The translations under genes were made by a program, and so were the position numbers. The notes below the pieces were generated by a model, which saw nothing but the letters and a program-made list of their open reading frames with translations, made no database searches and was not told the DNA's origin. From CAYFVU01 sp964346645 (GTDB lineage: Bacteria > Spirochaetota > Spirochaetia > DSM-16054 > Sediminispirochaetaceae): 10,721 nt of DNA. Location: positions 1-10,721 of the forward strand of contig CAYFVU010000110.1 of NCBI GenBank assembly GCA_964346645.1, given 5' to 3'. Every line of letters begins with the position of its first letter. Position 1 is the first letter of the stretch. Positions 1 to 6,648 of the stretch are shown here, one piece after another.

Positions 1-5
1 AAGGG

Positions 6-1883
6 CTACAGTCCGCTGAGCTCTACCCGCTCGACCTTGGTCTGGTGGCGGAACTTGATGTAGAGGGTACGACGCTCCTCGTCGTAGAACCAGCCGCCGA
101 CCCCGTAGGTCTGGAACCTGCGGTCGGAGTTCCAACGGTAGCCGTAGAGATTGAAGTTGTCGAAGGGGGGGACTCCGCGTACGACCACGTAGTGCATCTC
201 GCCGACGGCGAAATCGAAGGTTATGGATATGGAGTTGCCGCTGCGGGCAGCTCCGACCCCCTTTGCCACCGTCCAAAGCCGTATGTCGGCATCCAACTCA
301 TCCGCAAGGCTCACAAGCCGTGGGTAGAAGTTGTTCGAGCTGAGGATGGGATAGATCTTCTCGGGCGCGGTCTGTGTTTTCTGAGGCATCATAGATCCAC
401 CCGAGACGGCGAAACTCGCGGGAACAAAGCCCTCCTCATCCGCCTGTCCGAGCACCATCACCGTCAACTCGAGTCCCAGCTCTTCGGCGAATGTACTTTC
501 ACTTAACTCCCCGTAGCTCATCAGCGCCTTTCCGAGCCTGAGCGCAGCCGATGACTCGACTATCGCCTCGCCGGTGGGAAAGACTGTTGCATCACCGATC
601 CGCACCATCCTGCGTCGAACCGCCTCGTAGACCCCTTCCAGGCTCTCGACGAGCCGCGGGAACCTCTCGGGATAGGTCTGTGCGGCCTCCACTGCGCTGG
701 AGAAGAGATTGACCAGCGCCTCCGGATCTTCGATAGAGAACGGATCGAGATCGGCAACGAAGGATTCGAATTCGTTTATGAGCTCGTCTTCCCCGTGCCA
801 GATGAGGAACAGGAGGAGGTTCTGCTCAACTGAGAGAAACGAGGGGTCTTGCTTTTCCATGGACTCCAGGATCCGGGCGGCCCGGGATCGCTCCTGCTCG
901 GCATGGTCCTCGTTGTTCCCGATGATGTTGCCGAGATATGCGCTCGAAGAGAAGGAGTGGCGTCCGCCGAAGGCGTCCATCGCCTCTGTGAAACTGCCGA
1001 GTCCGGTGTCGCCATCTCTCCGCATCGTCTCCGCCGCATAGGCGGTCATGACGGCCTCGAACTCGCTCATGCCGCCTGAACCCCCACGCCAGGAGGACTC
1101 GTTCGGCTGATACCTGCTCGTCCAGCCGCTGTATGCGGCCTCGCGCCAGCTCCCGTAGAGCTCTTCGTATGACTCACGTGCCTTCGGCTCCCGGTTGCCG
1201 AAGTACCAGTACCGCAGTGGCTCCTCTCCTTCGAAAGGAACGAAGATACAGCCGCTCTCGGCTGCCCCCTCGTTCTGCCCACTGAGCCTGAGGTCAAGAA
1301 TGCCGGCATCGTCTACCGAAGGTTTTCCCGTTGCCGTACAGAGGTAGGATGAGCTCTCGCTCACCGCAGAGAAGAGGGGCACTGATTCGGCGACACGGCT
1401 GATGTCGTAGCTGCTGAGAAGCGAAAGCTGCACAGAAGCCTTCGCCTCCTTTTCCGGCGGGATCCAATCCACCCGAATTCCCTGTCCGTCTCCATCTCCG
1501 GTATACGCTTCAGGATATGAGAATACACCGGCTCCCAGGTTGTGTCCGAGGGAGAGCACGAGGGCGGCTCCTCCCTCGCCGCTGATGCGGATCGAGTTCT
1601 CGAGCGTTTCCACCGAGGTTACCGGCATCTTTCTGCGGGTACCCCCGGCTCCTTCTACGGCAATCCCCTCCGAGAGATCGAGAGAAAAGCCGAAGAAGGA
1701 GATTCGTACGAACTCATACGACTTTGCTACCCCTCCGGATACCTGCGCCTCGACCTGTAACGGACCTACCTGCTCGTTGATGTCCGTCTCGCCTCCGGTA
1801 AGATGGAGGTGAGTGAAAAAGCCGATAATCGCCAAATAGAGTACGGGTATGAGGAAATATGCTGTGGGGACTCTGCTTCTCAT
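6..1883 (-). CDS. Membrane-anchored hypothetical protein, 625 aa
   Basis: I do not recognise this family. The sequence shows a short basic N-terminus (M-R-S-R), a hydrophobic segment at about residues 8-25 with no lipobox cysteine, and then a long predicted extracytoplasmic part. This suggests a single N-terminal membrane anchor or uncleaved signal. Residues about 40-230 are rich in alternating hydrophobic and Gly/Ser stretches, consistent with beta-sandwich folds. Residues about 270-480 are mostly helical, and about 535-625 are again beta-like and end in aromatic- and Arg-rich strands. This beta / helical toroid-like / beta order is seen in some carbohydrate-active enzymes, but I see no catalytic motif and make no such claim. 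The ATG lies only 9 nt downstream of a good -10 box and has no Shine-Dalgarno, so the mRNA may be nearly leaderless. It is transcribed away from the TPR lipoprotein gene. The stop codon is at 6-8. The reading frame is open and codon-like throughout, so the gene itself is well supported. Confidence 0.85.
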   Translation of the reverse strand: MRSRVPTAYFLIPVLYLAIIGFFTHLHLTGGETDINEQVGPLQVEAQVSGGVAKSYEFVRISFFGFSLDLSEGIAVEGAGGTRRKMPVTSVETLENSIRISGEGGAALVLSLGHNLGAGVFSYPEAYTGDGDGQGIRVDWIPPEKEAKASVQLSLLSSYDISRVAESVPLFSAVSESSSYLCTATGKPSVDDAGILDLRLSGQNEGAAESGCIFVPFEGEEPLRYWYFGNREPKARESYEELYGSWREAAYSGWTSRYQPNESSWRGGSGGMSEFEAVMTAYAAETMRRDGDTGLGSFTEAMDAFGGRHSFSSSAYLGNIIGNNEDHAEQERSRAARILESMEKQDPSFLSVEQNLLLFLIWHGEDELINEFESFVADLDPFSIEDPEALVNLFSSAVEAAQTYPERFPRLVESLEGVYEAVRRRMVRIGDATVFPTGEAIVESSAALRLGKALMSYGELSESTFAEELGLELTVMVLGQADEEGFVPASFAVSGGSMMPQKTQTAPEKIYPILSSNNFYPRLVSLADELDADIRLWTVAKGVGAARSGNSISITFDFAVGEMHYVVVRGVPPFDNFNLYGYRWNSDRRFQTYGVGGWFYDEERRTLYIKFRHQTKVERVELSGL

Positions 1884-1892
1884 AAGCGCCGT

Positions 1893-1921
1893 ATTCTACC
1901 AATACCCCTGTAAAAATTCAA
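1893..1921 (-). promoter_or_regulatory. Sigma-70-like promoter for the 625-aa membrane protein
   Basis: Read on the minus strand, TTGAAT (plus 1916-1921; 4 of 6 match to TTGACA) is followed by a 17-nt spacer and TAGAAT (plus 1893-1898; 5 of 6 match to TATAAT). The -10 box ends 9 nt before the ATG, so transcription should begin about 3 nt upstream of the start codon. No ribosome binding site is present, which fits a leaderless or nearly leaderless message. Confidence 0.55.
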
Positions 1922-1923
1922 CC

Positions 1924-1952
1924 TTGCTGAAATGTGTCTGAATCTGTATAGT
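1924..1952 (+). promoter_or_regulatory. Sigma-70-like promoter for TPR lipoprotein operon
   Basis: TTGCTG (1924-1929; 3 of 6 match to TTGACA) is separated by 17 nt from TATAGT (1947-1952; 5 of 6 match to TATAAT). The start point would fall near 1959, giving a leader of about 42 nt before the ATG at 2001. A weak GGTGAT ribosome-binding sequence precedes that ATG by 5 nt. The -35 match is modest, so the call rests mainly on the -10 box and the spacing. Confidence 0.5.
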
Positions 1953-2000
1953 GTCGCATACGAGAACTGAGACGAGACTTCTTGCGAACGGTGATAATTT

Positions 2001-3407
2001 ATGCGAAGACGAACGACTCTCCTCCTTATCATCGGCGTTGCCGGATTGTTGCTCCTCTTTTGGGGATGTGCCGGCGTGCCGGAGAAAGAGGAACCCGATA
2101 AAGGCGCCGCAGAAGAGCCGCCCCCCGATGTGAGCGTGCAGCCCTACGAGGGCATTAGTGCGGCAATGGCCGCCGGAAAACCGGCCGAGGCGGTGGAAAA
2201 ATTCGAGCAGGCCTACACCGAAGATCCGAAGAGCCTGGAGACGCGGATCCTCTACTCCTCCCTCCTCATTACCGCCGGAAGAACGGCGGAGGCGAAGGAG
2301 ATTCTCGAAACGCTCCGCAACGAGTCTCCGAACAATCCCGACATTCTCTACAACCTCTCGCTGATTGAAGGCATCGAGGGGAACAAGACCGGACAGATCG
2401 AGCTCCTGAAGCAGGTCCTCGATCTGGATCCCGACCATCCGCAGGCCCACTCCACCCTCGGCGAGATATACCTGGAGAGAGGCAAAACCGACCAGGCGGA
2501 GGCGGAGTTCTCCGCCGCCCTTGACGAAGATCCCGACAACATCGTTGCCCGGGTAGGCTACGGCCACGCACTCCTGAAGAACGAGAAATACGAAGAGTCG
2601 ATCACCCATCTCGACAAGGCGATAGAACGATACCCCGATTTCCCCTTCGCCTATGTCGACCGCGGCAAGGCCAATGCGCGGCTGAACAACACTAACGCCG
2701 CTCTCAAAGACCTGAGCAAAGCCATCGAGCTCGACCCCGACCACTACTGGCACTACATCGACAGGGGCAAGCTCCGGCTCTACGTGGGCAACCTCGAGGG
2801 CGCCATGGAGGACTTCAACCGCGCGATCGAGATCAACCCAGACTACTTTCTCGCCTACGTCTACCGTGCCGGTGTCTACAACGAGAGAGATCAGATAGAC
2901 GAGGCGCTCGAAGACTACCGTAAGGTCTACGAGAAGAAACCGGACTACTATCCGCTCTACCGCCCCTCGGCGGTCATTTCCTACATAAAGGGCAACTACG
3001 AGCTCGCCCGCGAGATGTTCCTCCGGATGTACCATCGCTTTCCCGATGAGTACGCCGCCGGCCTAATGGTGGGTATCTGCGACTTCTTCGCCGGCAACGA
3101 GCAGAGGGGAGAGCGTTTCCTGGAAAACGAGATGGGAAACTGGCCCCGCGAGGGCCACTTCTTCCACCTCGCCCGCCTCTTTATCGAGCAGGGCTACGAC
3201 TCCTACGTCGTGAACAAGGTAGAAAACGAGAAGAATCCGCCGCGCCGCGCCCGCGCCCTCTTCTACCTGGCTACCTACTACGAGTGGAAGGGCAAGCAGT
3301 CCCTCGCGAACACCTACTACATGGAGGTCTCCGACGCATCGATCTACGGCCTTTTCGAGAATCGCATAGTAGAACACAAGCTCGAAGGGGTAGTCGACGA
3401 TGAATAG
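2001..3407 (+). CDS. TPR-repeat lipoprotein, 468 aa
   Basis: The N-terminus has three arginines, a hydrophobic core (residues 7-21) and a Leu-Phe-Trp-Gly-Cys lipobox, with the probable lipidated cysteine at residue 23. The Trp at -2 departs from the classical lipobox but is tolerable under looser spirochaetal rules. A Glu/Pro-rich tether (about 27-45) follows. About nine to ten 34-residue tetratricopeptide repeats run from about residue 47 to 350, with recurrent G-Y/L, A and D-P-D/N-P-D motifs (for example around 146-180, 215-247 and 249-281). The last roughly 115 residues are helical and aromatic-rich and may include degenerate repeats. TPR solenoids bind partner proteins, and here the protein would sit on the membrane facing the periplasm or the surface. 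The stop codon overlaps the start of the downstream TraB-family gene by 8 nt, so the two are probably co-translated. The specific partner is unknown; the TraB-family protein is the obvious candidate. Confidence 0.9.
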   Translation: MRRRTTLLLIIGVAGLLLLFWGCAGVPEKEEPDKGAAEEPPPDVSVQPYEGISAAMAAGKPAEAVEKFEQAYTEDPKSLETRILYSSLLITAGRTAEAKEILETLRNESPNNPDILYNLSLIEGIEGNKTGQIELLKQVLDLDPDHPQAHSTLGEIYLERGKTDQAEAEFSAALDEDPDNIVARVGYGHALLKNEKYEESITHLDKAIERYPDFPFAYVDRGKANARLNNTNAALKDLSKAIELDPDHYWHYIDRGKLRLYVGNLEGAMEDFNRAIEINPDYFLAYVYRAGVYNERDQIDEALEDYRKVYEKKPDYYPLYRPSAVISYIKGNYELAREMFLRMYHRFPDEYAAGLMVGICDFFAGNEQRGERFLENEMGNWPREGHFFHLARLFIEQGYDSYVVNKVENEKNPPRRARALFYLATYYEWKGKQSLANTYYMEVSDASIYGLFENRIVEHKLEGVVDDE

Positions 3408-4599
3408 CACTCTGCACGAGGAGAGCCAAACCGTTACCCGTATCACCCTCGGCGAGAGGGAGATCATTCTGCTCGGCACCGCTCACGTCTCGCGGGACAG
3501 CGTAGACGAGGTGAAGCAGGTTATCCACGACGAGGAGCCCGATCACGTCTGCGTGGAGATAGACGCGCAGCGCTACAAGACCCTCACCGAGGGGCAGGAT
3601 TGGTCGAAACTCAGCATCGACAAGGTCCTGAAGGAACGCAAGGGCTTCCTCCTGCTCGCTAACCTCGTCCTGCAGGCCTTCCAGAAGAAGCTCGGCGAGA
3701 ATCTCGGGGTAAAACCCGGAGAGGAGATGAAGGCCGCCATCGATGCAGCCGCCGAGGGGGAGATCCCCCACACCCTCGCCGACCGCGAGATCCAGATCAC
3801 CCTCCGCAGGGCCTGGAGCCACTCATCGCTCTGGAACAAGATGAAGATGATCGCCAGCCTTCTCGCTTCCATTTTCAGCAACGAGAAGCTGTCGGAAGAT
3901 GAGATAGAGCAGCTCAAGCAGAAGAACGCCCTGCAGGACATGATGGAGGAGCTCGCCGACTACCTCCCGTCGGTCAAGGAGGTGCTAATAGACGAGAGGG
4001 ACCGCTATCTCGCTGCGAACATTTTCAATGCCCCGGGTTCACGCATCGTCGCCGTCATCGGCGCCGGCCACGTGCGGGGCATCATCGAGTGGCTCTACGC
4101 CTTCCACGAGAGTCGCGCGGAGACCGACCTGGAGGAGATATCCAACGTCCCCTCACCGCCGAAGATGAACAGGATCCTTCCGTGGATCATTCCCGCCGTC
4201 ATTGTGGGACTCATCGCCGCCGGCTTCATCCACTCCGGCTGGAACCAGGGGCTGAGGATGTTCCTCTACTGGGTGGTCGTCAACGGCGCACTTTCGTCGG
4301 TCGGCGCCATCGTCGCCCTCGCACACCCGCTGACCGTCCTGCTCTCGTTCATCGCCGCCCCCTTCACCTCGCTCAACCCGACCATCGGCGTGGGCATCGT
4401 CACCGGCCTCTTCGAGGGCTACATCCGCAGGCCCCGGGTCTCCGACTTCGAAAACATCCAGACCGACATCCTCTCGGTGCGAGGATTCTTCCGCAACCGC
4501 TTTACCCACGCCCTGGTCGTATTCTTTCTCTCGAGCGTCGGCAGCGCCGCCGGCACCTTCATCGCCTTCCCCTTCCTGCTGAGCCTGCTCGGCGGTTGA
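3400..4599 (+). CDS. TraB/PrgY (Tiki-like) family membrane protein, 399 aa
   Basis: The family is recognised from its order of motifs. G-T-A-H lies at residues 26-29 in the context L-L-G-T-A-H-V-S, an acidic V-E-I-D at 52-55, A-D-R-E-I-Q-I-T-L-R-R at 127-137, and the second G-x-x-H as G-A-G-H-V-R-G at 221-227. The paired GxxH motifs and conserved Glu are the putative metal/active-site residues shared by TraB/PrgY and Tiki proteins, which include pheromone-shutdown factors and animal Tiki metalloproteases. A hydrophobic C-terminal domain (about residues 258-399) contains roughly three to five membrane segments around 260-277, 286-308, 311-336 and 369-397, and a P-R-V-S-D-F-E loop typical of bacterial and archaeal members. 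Length is normal for the family. The start codon overlaps the end of the TPR lipoprotein gene by 8 nt, and an AAGGGG site lies 9 nt upstream. Protease activity is family-level inference; the substrate is unknown. Confidence 0.92.
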   Translation: MNSTLHEESQTVTRITLGEREIILLGTAHVSRDSVDEVKQVIHDEEPDHVCVEIDAQRYKTLTEGQDWSKLSIDKVLKERKGFLLLANLVLQAFQKKLGENLGVKPGEEMKAAIDAAAEGEIPHTLADREIQITLRRAWSHSSLWNKMKMIASLLASIFSNEKLSEDEIEQLKQKNALQDMMEELADYLPSVKEVLIDERDRYLAANIFNAPGSRIVAVIGAGHVRGIIEWLYAFHESRAETDLEEISNVPSPPKMNRILPWIIPAVIVGLIAAGFIHSGWNQGLRMFLYWVVVNGALSSVGAIVALAHPLTVLLSFIAAPFTSLNPTIGVGIVTGLFEGYIRRPRVSDFENIQTDILSVRGFFRNRFTHALVVFFLSSVGSAAGTFIAFPFLLSLLGG

Positions 4600-4770
4600 C
4601 GAGGTCGCCCAGGCCGGAAGGAAGGCGATGACGACCGCGCCATACCTACTTANNNNNNNNNNNNNNNNNNNNNNNNNNNNNNNNNNNNNNNNNNNNNNNN
4701 NNNNNNNNNNNNNNNNNNNNNNNNNNNNNNNNNNNNNNNNNNNNNNNNNNNNCCTACTTAAACCCCATCC
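4600..4770. other. Convergent intergenic region with gap
   Basis: This region lies between the 3' ends of the TraB-family gene and radA. Apart from the 100 N it has about 71 real bases. I see no gene and no convincing hairpin followed by a T-run on either strand, so any terminator here would be weak or Rho-dependent. Confidence 0.5.
4653..4752. other. Assembly gap of 100 N, probably false
   Basis: The run is exactly 100 N, a conventional placeholder length. The last 8 real bases before it (CCTACTTA, 4645-4652) are identical to the first 8 after it (4753-4760). This suggests that the two contigs overlap and that no sequence is missing. It falls outside any gene, so frame cannot test the join. 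Confidence 0.7.
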
Positions 4771-6348
4771 CTACTTCGCTCCCCGTAGCTCGCCGAAGAC
4801 CTCCTGTATGCTTTTCTTGACAGTAGCGACGATTCCGTACGAGCACTTGGCGACGGCAACTCCACCGGAGGCATTCTCGCTCGATACCCCGCCCGAGGAG
4901 GAGCTTTTTACCGAAGAGACCGAGGAGCTCGCTGCAGAGGAGCTTCCCGCGGGCGCTGCGCCGAGGAAGCGGGTAAATCCCATCTCGGCGGCCGTCCGCG
5001 CACGGCGCTGCATGTGGGCCGTCGGACGTATCTCTCCCGCGAGGCTGATCTCGCCGGCGACCGCAGTGTTCTTCGGCACGGCGAGCTCGATCCGGGCCGA
5101 GTAGAGGGCCACGGCAAGCGGCAACTCTATTCCTACCTCATCGAGCTTCATACCTCCCGCCACGTTTATATAGATGTCTCTGTCGGAGAAGCGGAGCGAG
5201 AGATGCTTCTCCAGTACCGCGGCAACGCGTGAGACACGGTTGGTGTCGATCTTGTCGGAGTAGATCCTGGTGTAGCCGCTTTTCGCCGGAATCACCAGCG
5301 CCTGGATCTCCACCATCAGGACCCGCGAGCCCTCGTAGACCGGCGCCGCGGCAATGCCCGGGGGCACCTCCACGCGCTGCTCGAGGAAGTAGGAGGCGGG
5401 GTCGGCGACCTGTATGAGCCCCTCCGGTTCCATCGTAAAGATGCCGATCTCGTCGACCGAGCCGAAGCGGTTCTTCACCGCTCTGAGAATGCGAAGGCCC
5501 GAGCTCGCCTGGTCGAAATAGAGCACCGTGTCCACCATGTGCTCGATCACCTTCGGCCCGGCGATCGACCCCTCCTTCGTCACGTGCGCCACGAGAAAGA
5601 GGGCGGCATTCTCCTCCCTCGCCCAGTCGATCAGCTCGTAACAGCCGTACTTCAGCTGATTCACCGTGCCGGGCACGTTTCCCGCCTCGACGCTCAGGAG
5701 CGTCTGTATCGAGTCCACCACCGCCACCTTCGCCTTCATCTTGCGCAGCAGCCCGATGATCCGTTCGAGATCGGTTTCGCAAATCAGGTGAGGCTCGGCG
5801 CTTTGCCCCCCTCGCGAGGGGGTTTGCCCGCCGCCTGCTCCGCTCACGAGGCCGAGGCGCTCGGCCCTCATCTTTATCTGGCTCGCCGACTCCTCCCCCG
5901 AGACGTAGGCAACGGGCCCGTCACCCCGAACCGATGAGGCGAGCTGCAGCATGAGGGTAGACTTGCCGATACCCGGCTCTCCTCCGATAAGCACGGAGGA
6001 ACCTATCGTCATCCCCCCGCCGAGTACGCGGTCCATCTCTCCGATTCCCGCGGAAATCCGTCCTCCCTCGGATGCGTCGATACGGGAAAGGGGTGTCGGA
6101 TTGACGGCTTGGCGCCCAGAACCGCCATCTGCTCCCGTGCCTCCGCTCGATCTAGCCTTTCCACCCGCTCCGCGGCCGGCACCGCCGCCGGCTCTGCGGC
6201 CGGAGGAAGAACCCGCTCCCGCAGCCCCCTCGGGAAGCGCGATTTCGATGAAGGTGTTCCACCTCCCGCAGGACGGACATCGGCCGAGCCACTTCGGCTC
6301 CTCGTGTCCGCACTCACTGCACTCGAACGTACTCCGCCTCTTTGCCAT
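4771..6348 (-). CDS. radA: DNA repair/recombination ATPase RadA (Sms)
   Basis: RadA is a hexameric RecA/DnaB-like ATPase that promotes branch migration in homologous recombination and repair. The N-terminal zinc finger uses Cys 10, 13, 24 and 27. Walker A is G-E-P-G-I-G-K-S-T (123-131) and Walker B is V-A-V-V-D-S (208-213). The RadA-specific K-N-R-F-G motif is at 292-296. The C-terminal Lon-like domain (from about 330) contains G-G-M-K-L-D-E and lacks the protease serine, as is normal for RadA. The start at 6348 is chosen because GGGAGA lies 5 nt upstream and the zinc finger follows directly; longer upstream extensions would run into the gap. At 525 aa it exceeds the usual 455-460. The surplus comes from a Gly-rich linker (about 41-79), a small insertion (about 169-187) and a Ser-rich insertion (about 468-499). 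The core motifs are intact, so it should be functional. Confidence 0.97.
   Translation of the reverse strand: MAKRRSTFECSECGHEEPKWLGRCPSCGRWNTFIEIALPEGAAGAGSSSGRRAGGGAGRGAGGKARSSGGTGADGGSGRQAVNPTPLSRIDASEGGRISAGIGEMDRVLGGGMTIGSSVLIGGEPGIGKSTLMLQLASSVRGDGPVAYVSGEESASQIKMRAERLGLVSGAGGGQTPSRGGQSAEPHLICETDLERIIGLLRKMKAKVAVVDSIQTLLSVEAGNVPGTVNQLKYGCYELIDWAREENAALFLVAHVTKEGSIAGPKVIEHMVDTVLYFDQASSGLRILRAVKNRFGSVDEIGIFTMEPEGLIQVADPASYFLEQRVEVPPGIAAAPVYEGSRVLMVEIQALVIPAKSGYTRIYSDKIDTNRVSRVAAVLEKHLSLRFSDRDIYINVAGGMKLDEVGIELPLAVALYSARIELAVPKNTAVAGEISLAGEIRPTAHMQRRARTAAEMGFTRFLGAAPAGSSSAASSSVSSVKSSSSGGVSSENASGGVAVAKCSYGIVATVKKSIQEVFGELRGAK
4852..4947 (-). other. Ser-rich low-complexity insertion in RadA
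   Basis: This stretch encodes RadA residues about 468-499, in which more than half of the residues are Ser, with Gly, Ala and Val. It replaces the short loop expected between the G-F-x-R strand and the final beta-alpha unit of the Lon-like domain. The flanking conserved residues continue in frame, so this is an insertion in the protein and not a sequencing frameshift. Confidence 0.6.
5807..5822. repeat. Perfect 16-bp palindrome inside radA insertion
   Basis: CCCCCTCGCGAGGGGG is a perfect inverted repeat with no spacer. It is flanked by direct copies of TTTGCCC at 5802-5808 and 5823-5829; the left copy overlaps the palindrome by two bases. It lies in the extra RadA segment (residues about 169-187) that is absent from typical RadA proteins. 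Confidence 0.7.
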
Positions 6349-6353
6349 ATGCA

Positions 6354-6359
6354 TCTCCC
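6354..6359 (-). promoter_or_regulatory. radA ribosome binding site
   Basis: On the minus strand GGGAGA lies 5 nt before the ATG at 6348. It settles the choice between this ATG and a second in-frame ATG only 6 nt further upstream, which lies within the site itself. Confidence 0.65.
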
Positions 6360-6381
6360 AAGAAGGTGTTCTCCGGATACG

Positions 6382-6411
6382 AGTATACCTCATACTAGGG
6401 CAGGAGACCAA
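6382..6411 (-). promoter_or_regulatory. Possible radA promoter
   Basis: Read on the minus strand, TTGGTC (plus 6406-6411; 3 of 6 match) precedes TATACT (plus 6382-6387; 5 of 6 match) by 18 nt. The -10 box ends 33 nt before the radA start codon. The -35 is weak, and a better promoter could lie in the adjoining gap. Confidence 0.35.
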
Positions 6412-6439
6412 CGGCTGCTTTTCGATGCAGCGATTCTGA

Positions 6440-6539
6440 NNNNNNNNNNNNNNNNNNNNNNNNNNNNNNNNNNNNNNNNNNNNNNNNNNNNNNNNNNNNN
6501 NNNNNNNNNNNNNNNNNNNNNNNNNNNNNNNNNNNNNNN
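6440..6539. other. Assembly gap of 100 N, true size unknown
   Basis: The run is exactly 100 N and separates the radA and DUF4954 upstream regions. Unlike the other two gaps, the flanking ends share no terminal overlap, so sequence is probably missing. The actual length could differ greatly from 100. Confidence 0.8.
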
Positions 6540-6575
6540 GCCGCCGGGCAGTCGCGGCAACGAAAATTCCCAGCG

Positions 6576-6591
6576 ATTCGCATTTGCGAAT
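6576..6591. repeat. 16-bp interrupted palindrome upstream of DUF4954 gene
   Basis: ATTCGCA-TT-TGCGAAT is a perfect inverted repeat with 7-bp arms. It is bracketed by two direct copies of GAAAATTCC at 6562-6570 and 6597-6605. It lies 57 bp before the first ATG of the DUF4954 gene, a plausible operator position. No regulator can be named. Confidence 0.55.
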
Positions 6592-6648
6592 TACTGGAAA
6601 ATTCCGGTTCTCCTTCAAAAAACGGCTGCGCTGTGGCATTATATAGAT

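Larger units (their letters stand above)
1884..2000. promoter_or_regulatory. Divergent intergenic promoter region
   Basis: This 117-bp spacer separates the minus-strand 625-aa membrane protein from the plus-strand TPR lipoprotein. It is AT-richer than its surroundings. It holds two opposed sigma-70-like promoters whose -35 boxes are only 2 bp apart (minus 1916-1921, plus 1924-1929). No terminator or RNA gene is apparent. Confidence 0.6.
6349..6648. other. Divergent radA / DUF4954 intergenic region with gap
   Basis: About 200 real bases surround a 100-N gap between two divergently transcribed genes. The left part carries the radA ribosome binding site and a possible promoter. The right part carries a 16-bp palindrome and an AT-rich TATATA stretch (6640-6645) just before the first DUF4954 ATG. 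I see no small gene. The gap could hide more sequence. Confidence 0.5.

Noticed and set aside
1896..3035. A 379-codon open frame on the minus strand opposite the TPR lipoprotein gene.
   Set aside because: It is a mirror of GC-rich, codon-biased coding sequence. Its product is a Val/Glu-rich string with no recognisable motif, while the plus strand encodes clear TPR repeats.
3142..3158. Inverted repeat TGGCCC-CGCGA-GGGCCA in the TPR gene as a possible terminator or element.
   Set aside because: It lies inside well-conserved coding sequence without a T-run. Such GC-rich stems are common by chance in DNA of this composition.
2001..3407. Internal repeats as a DNA-level tandem repeat array.
   Set aside because: The periodicity is at protein level (34-residue TPR units) with strongly diverged codons, so it is not a DNA satellite.
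6428..6579. CAGCGATTC occurs on both sides of the second gap (6428-6436 and 6571-6579), hinting at a contig overlap.
   Set aside because: The copies are not at the contig ends (31 bases precede the right copy) and flanking bases do not match, so this is probably chance or a short repeat, not an assembly overlap.
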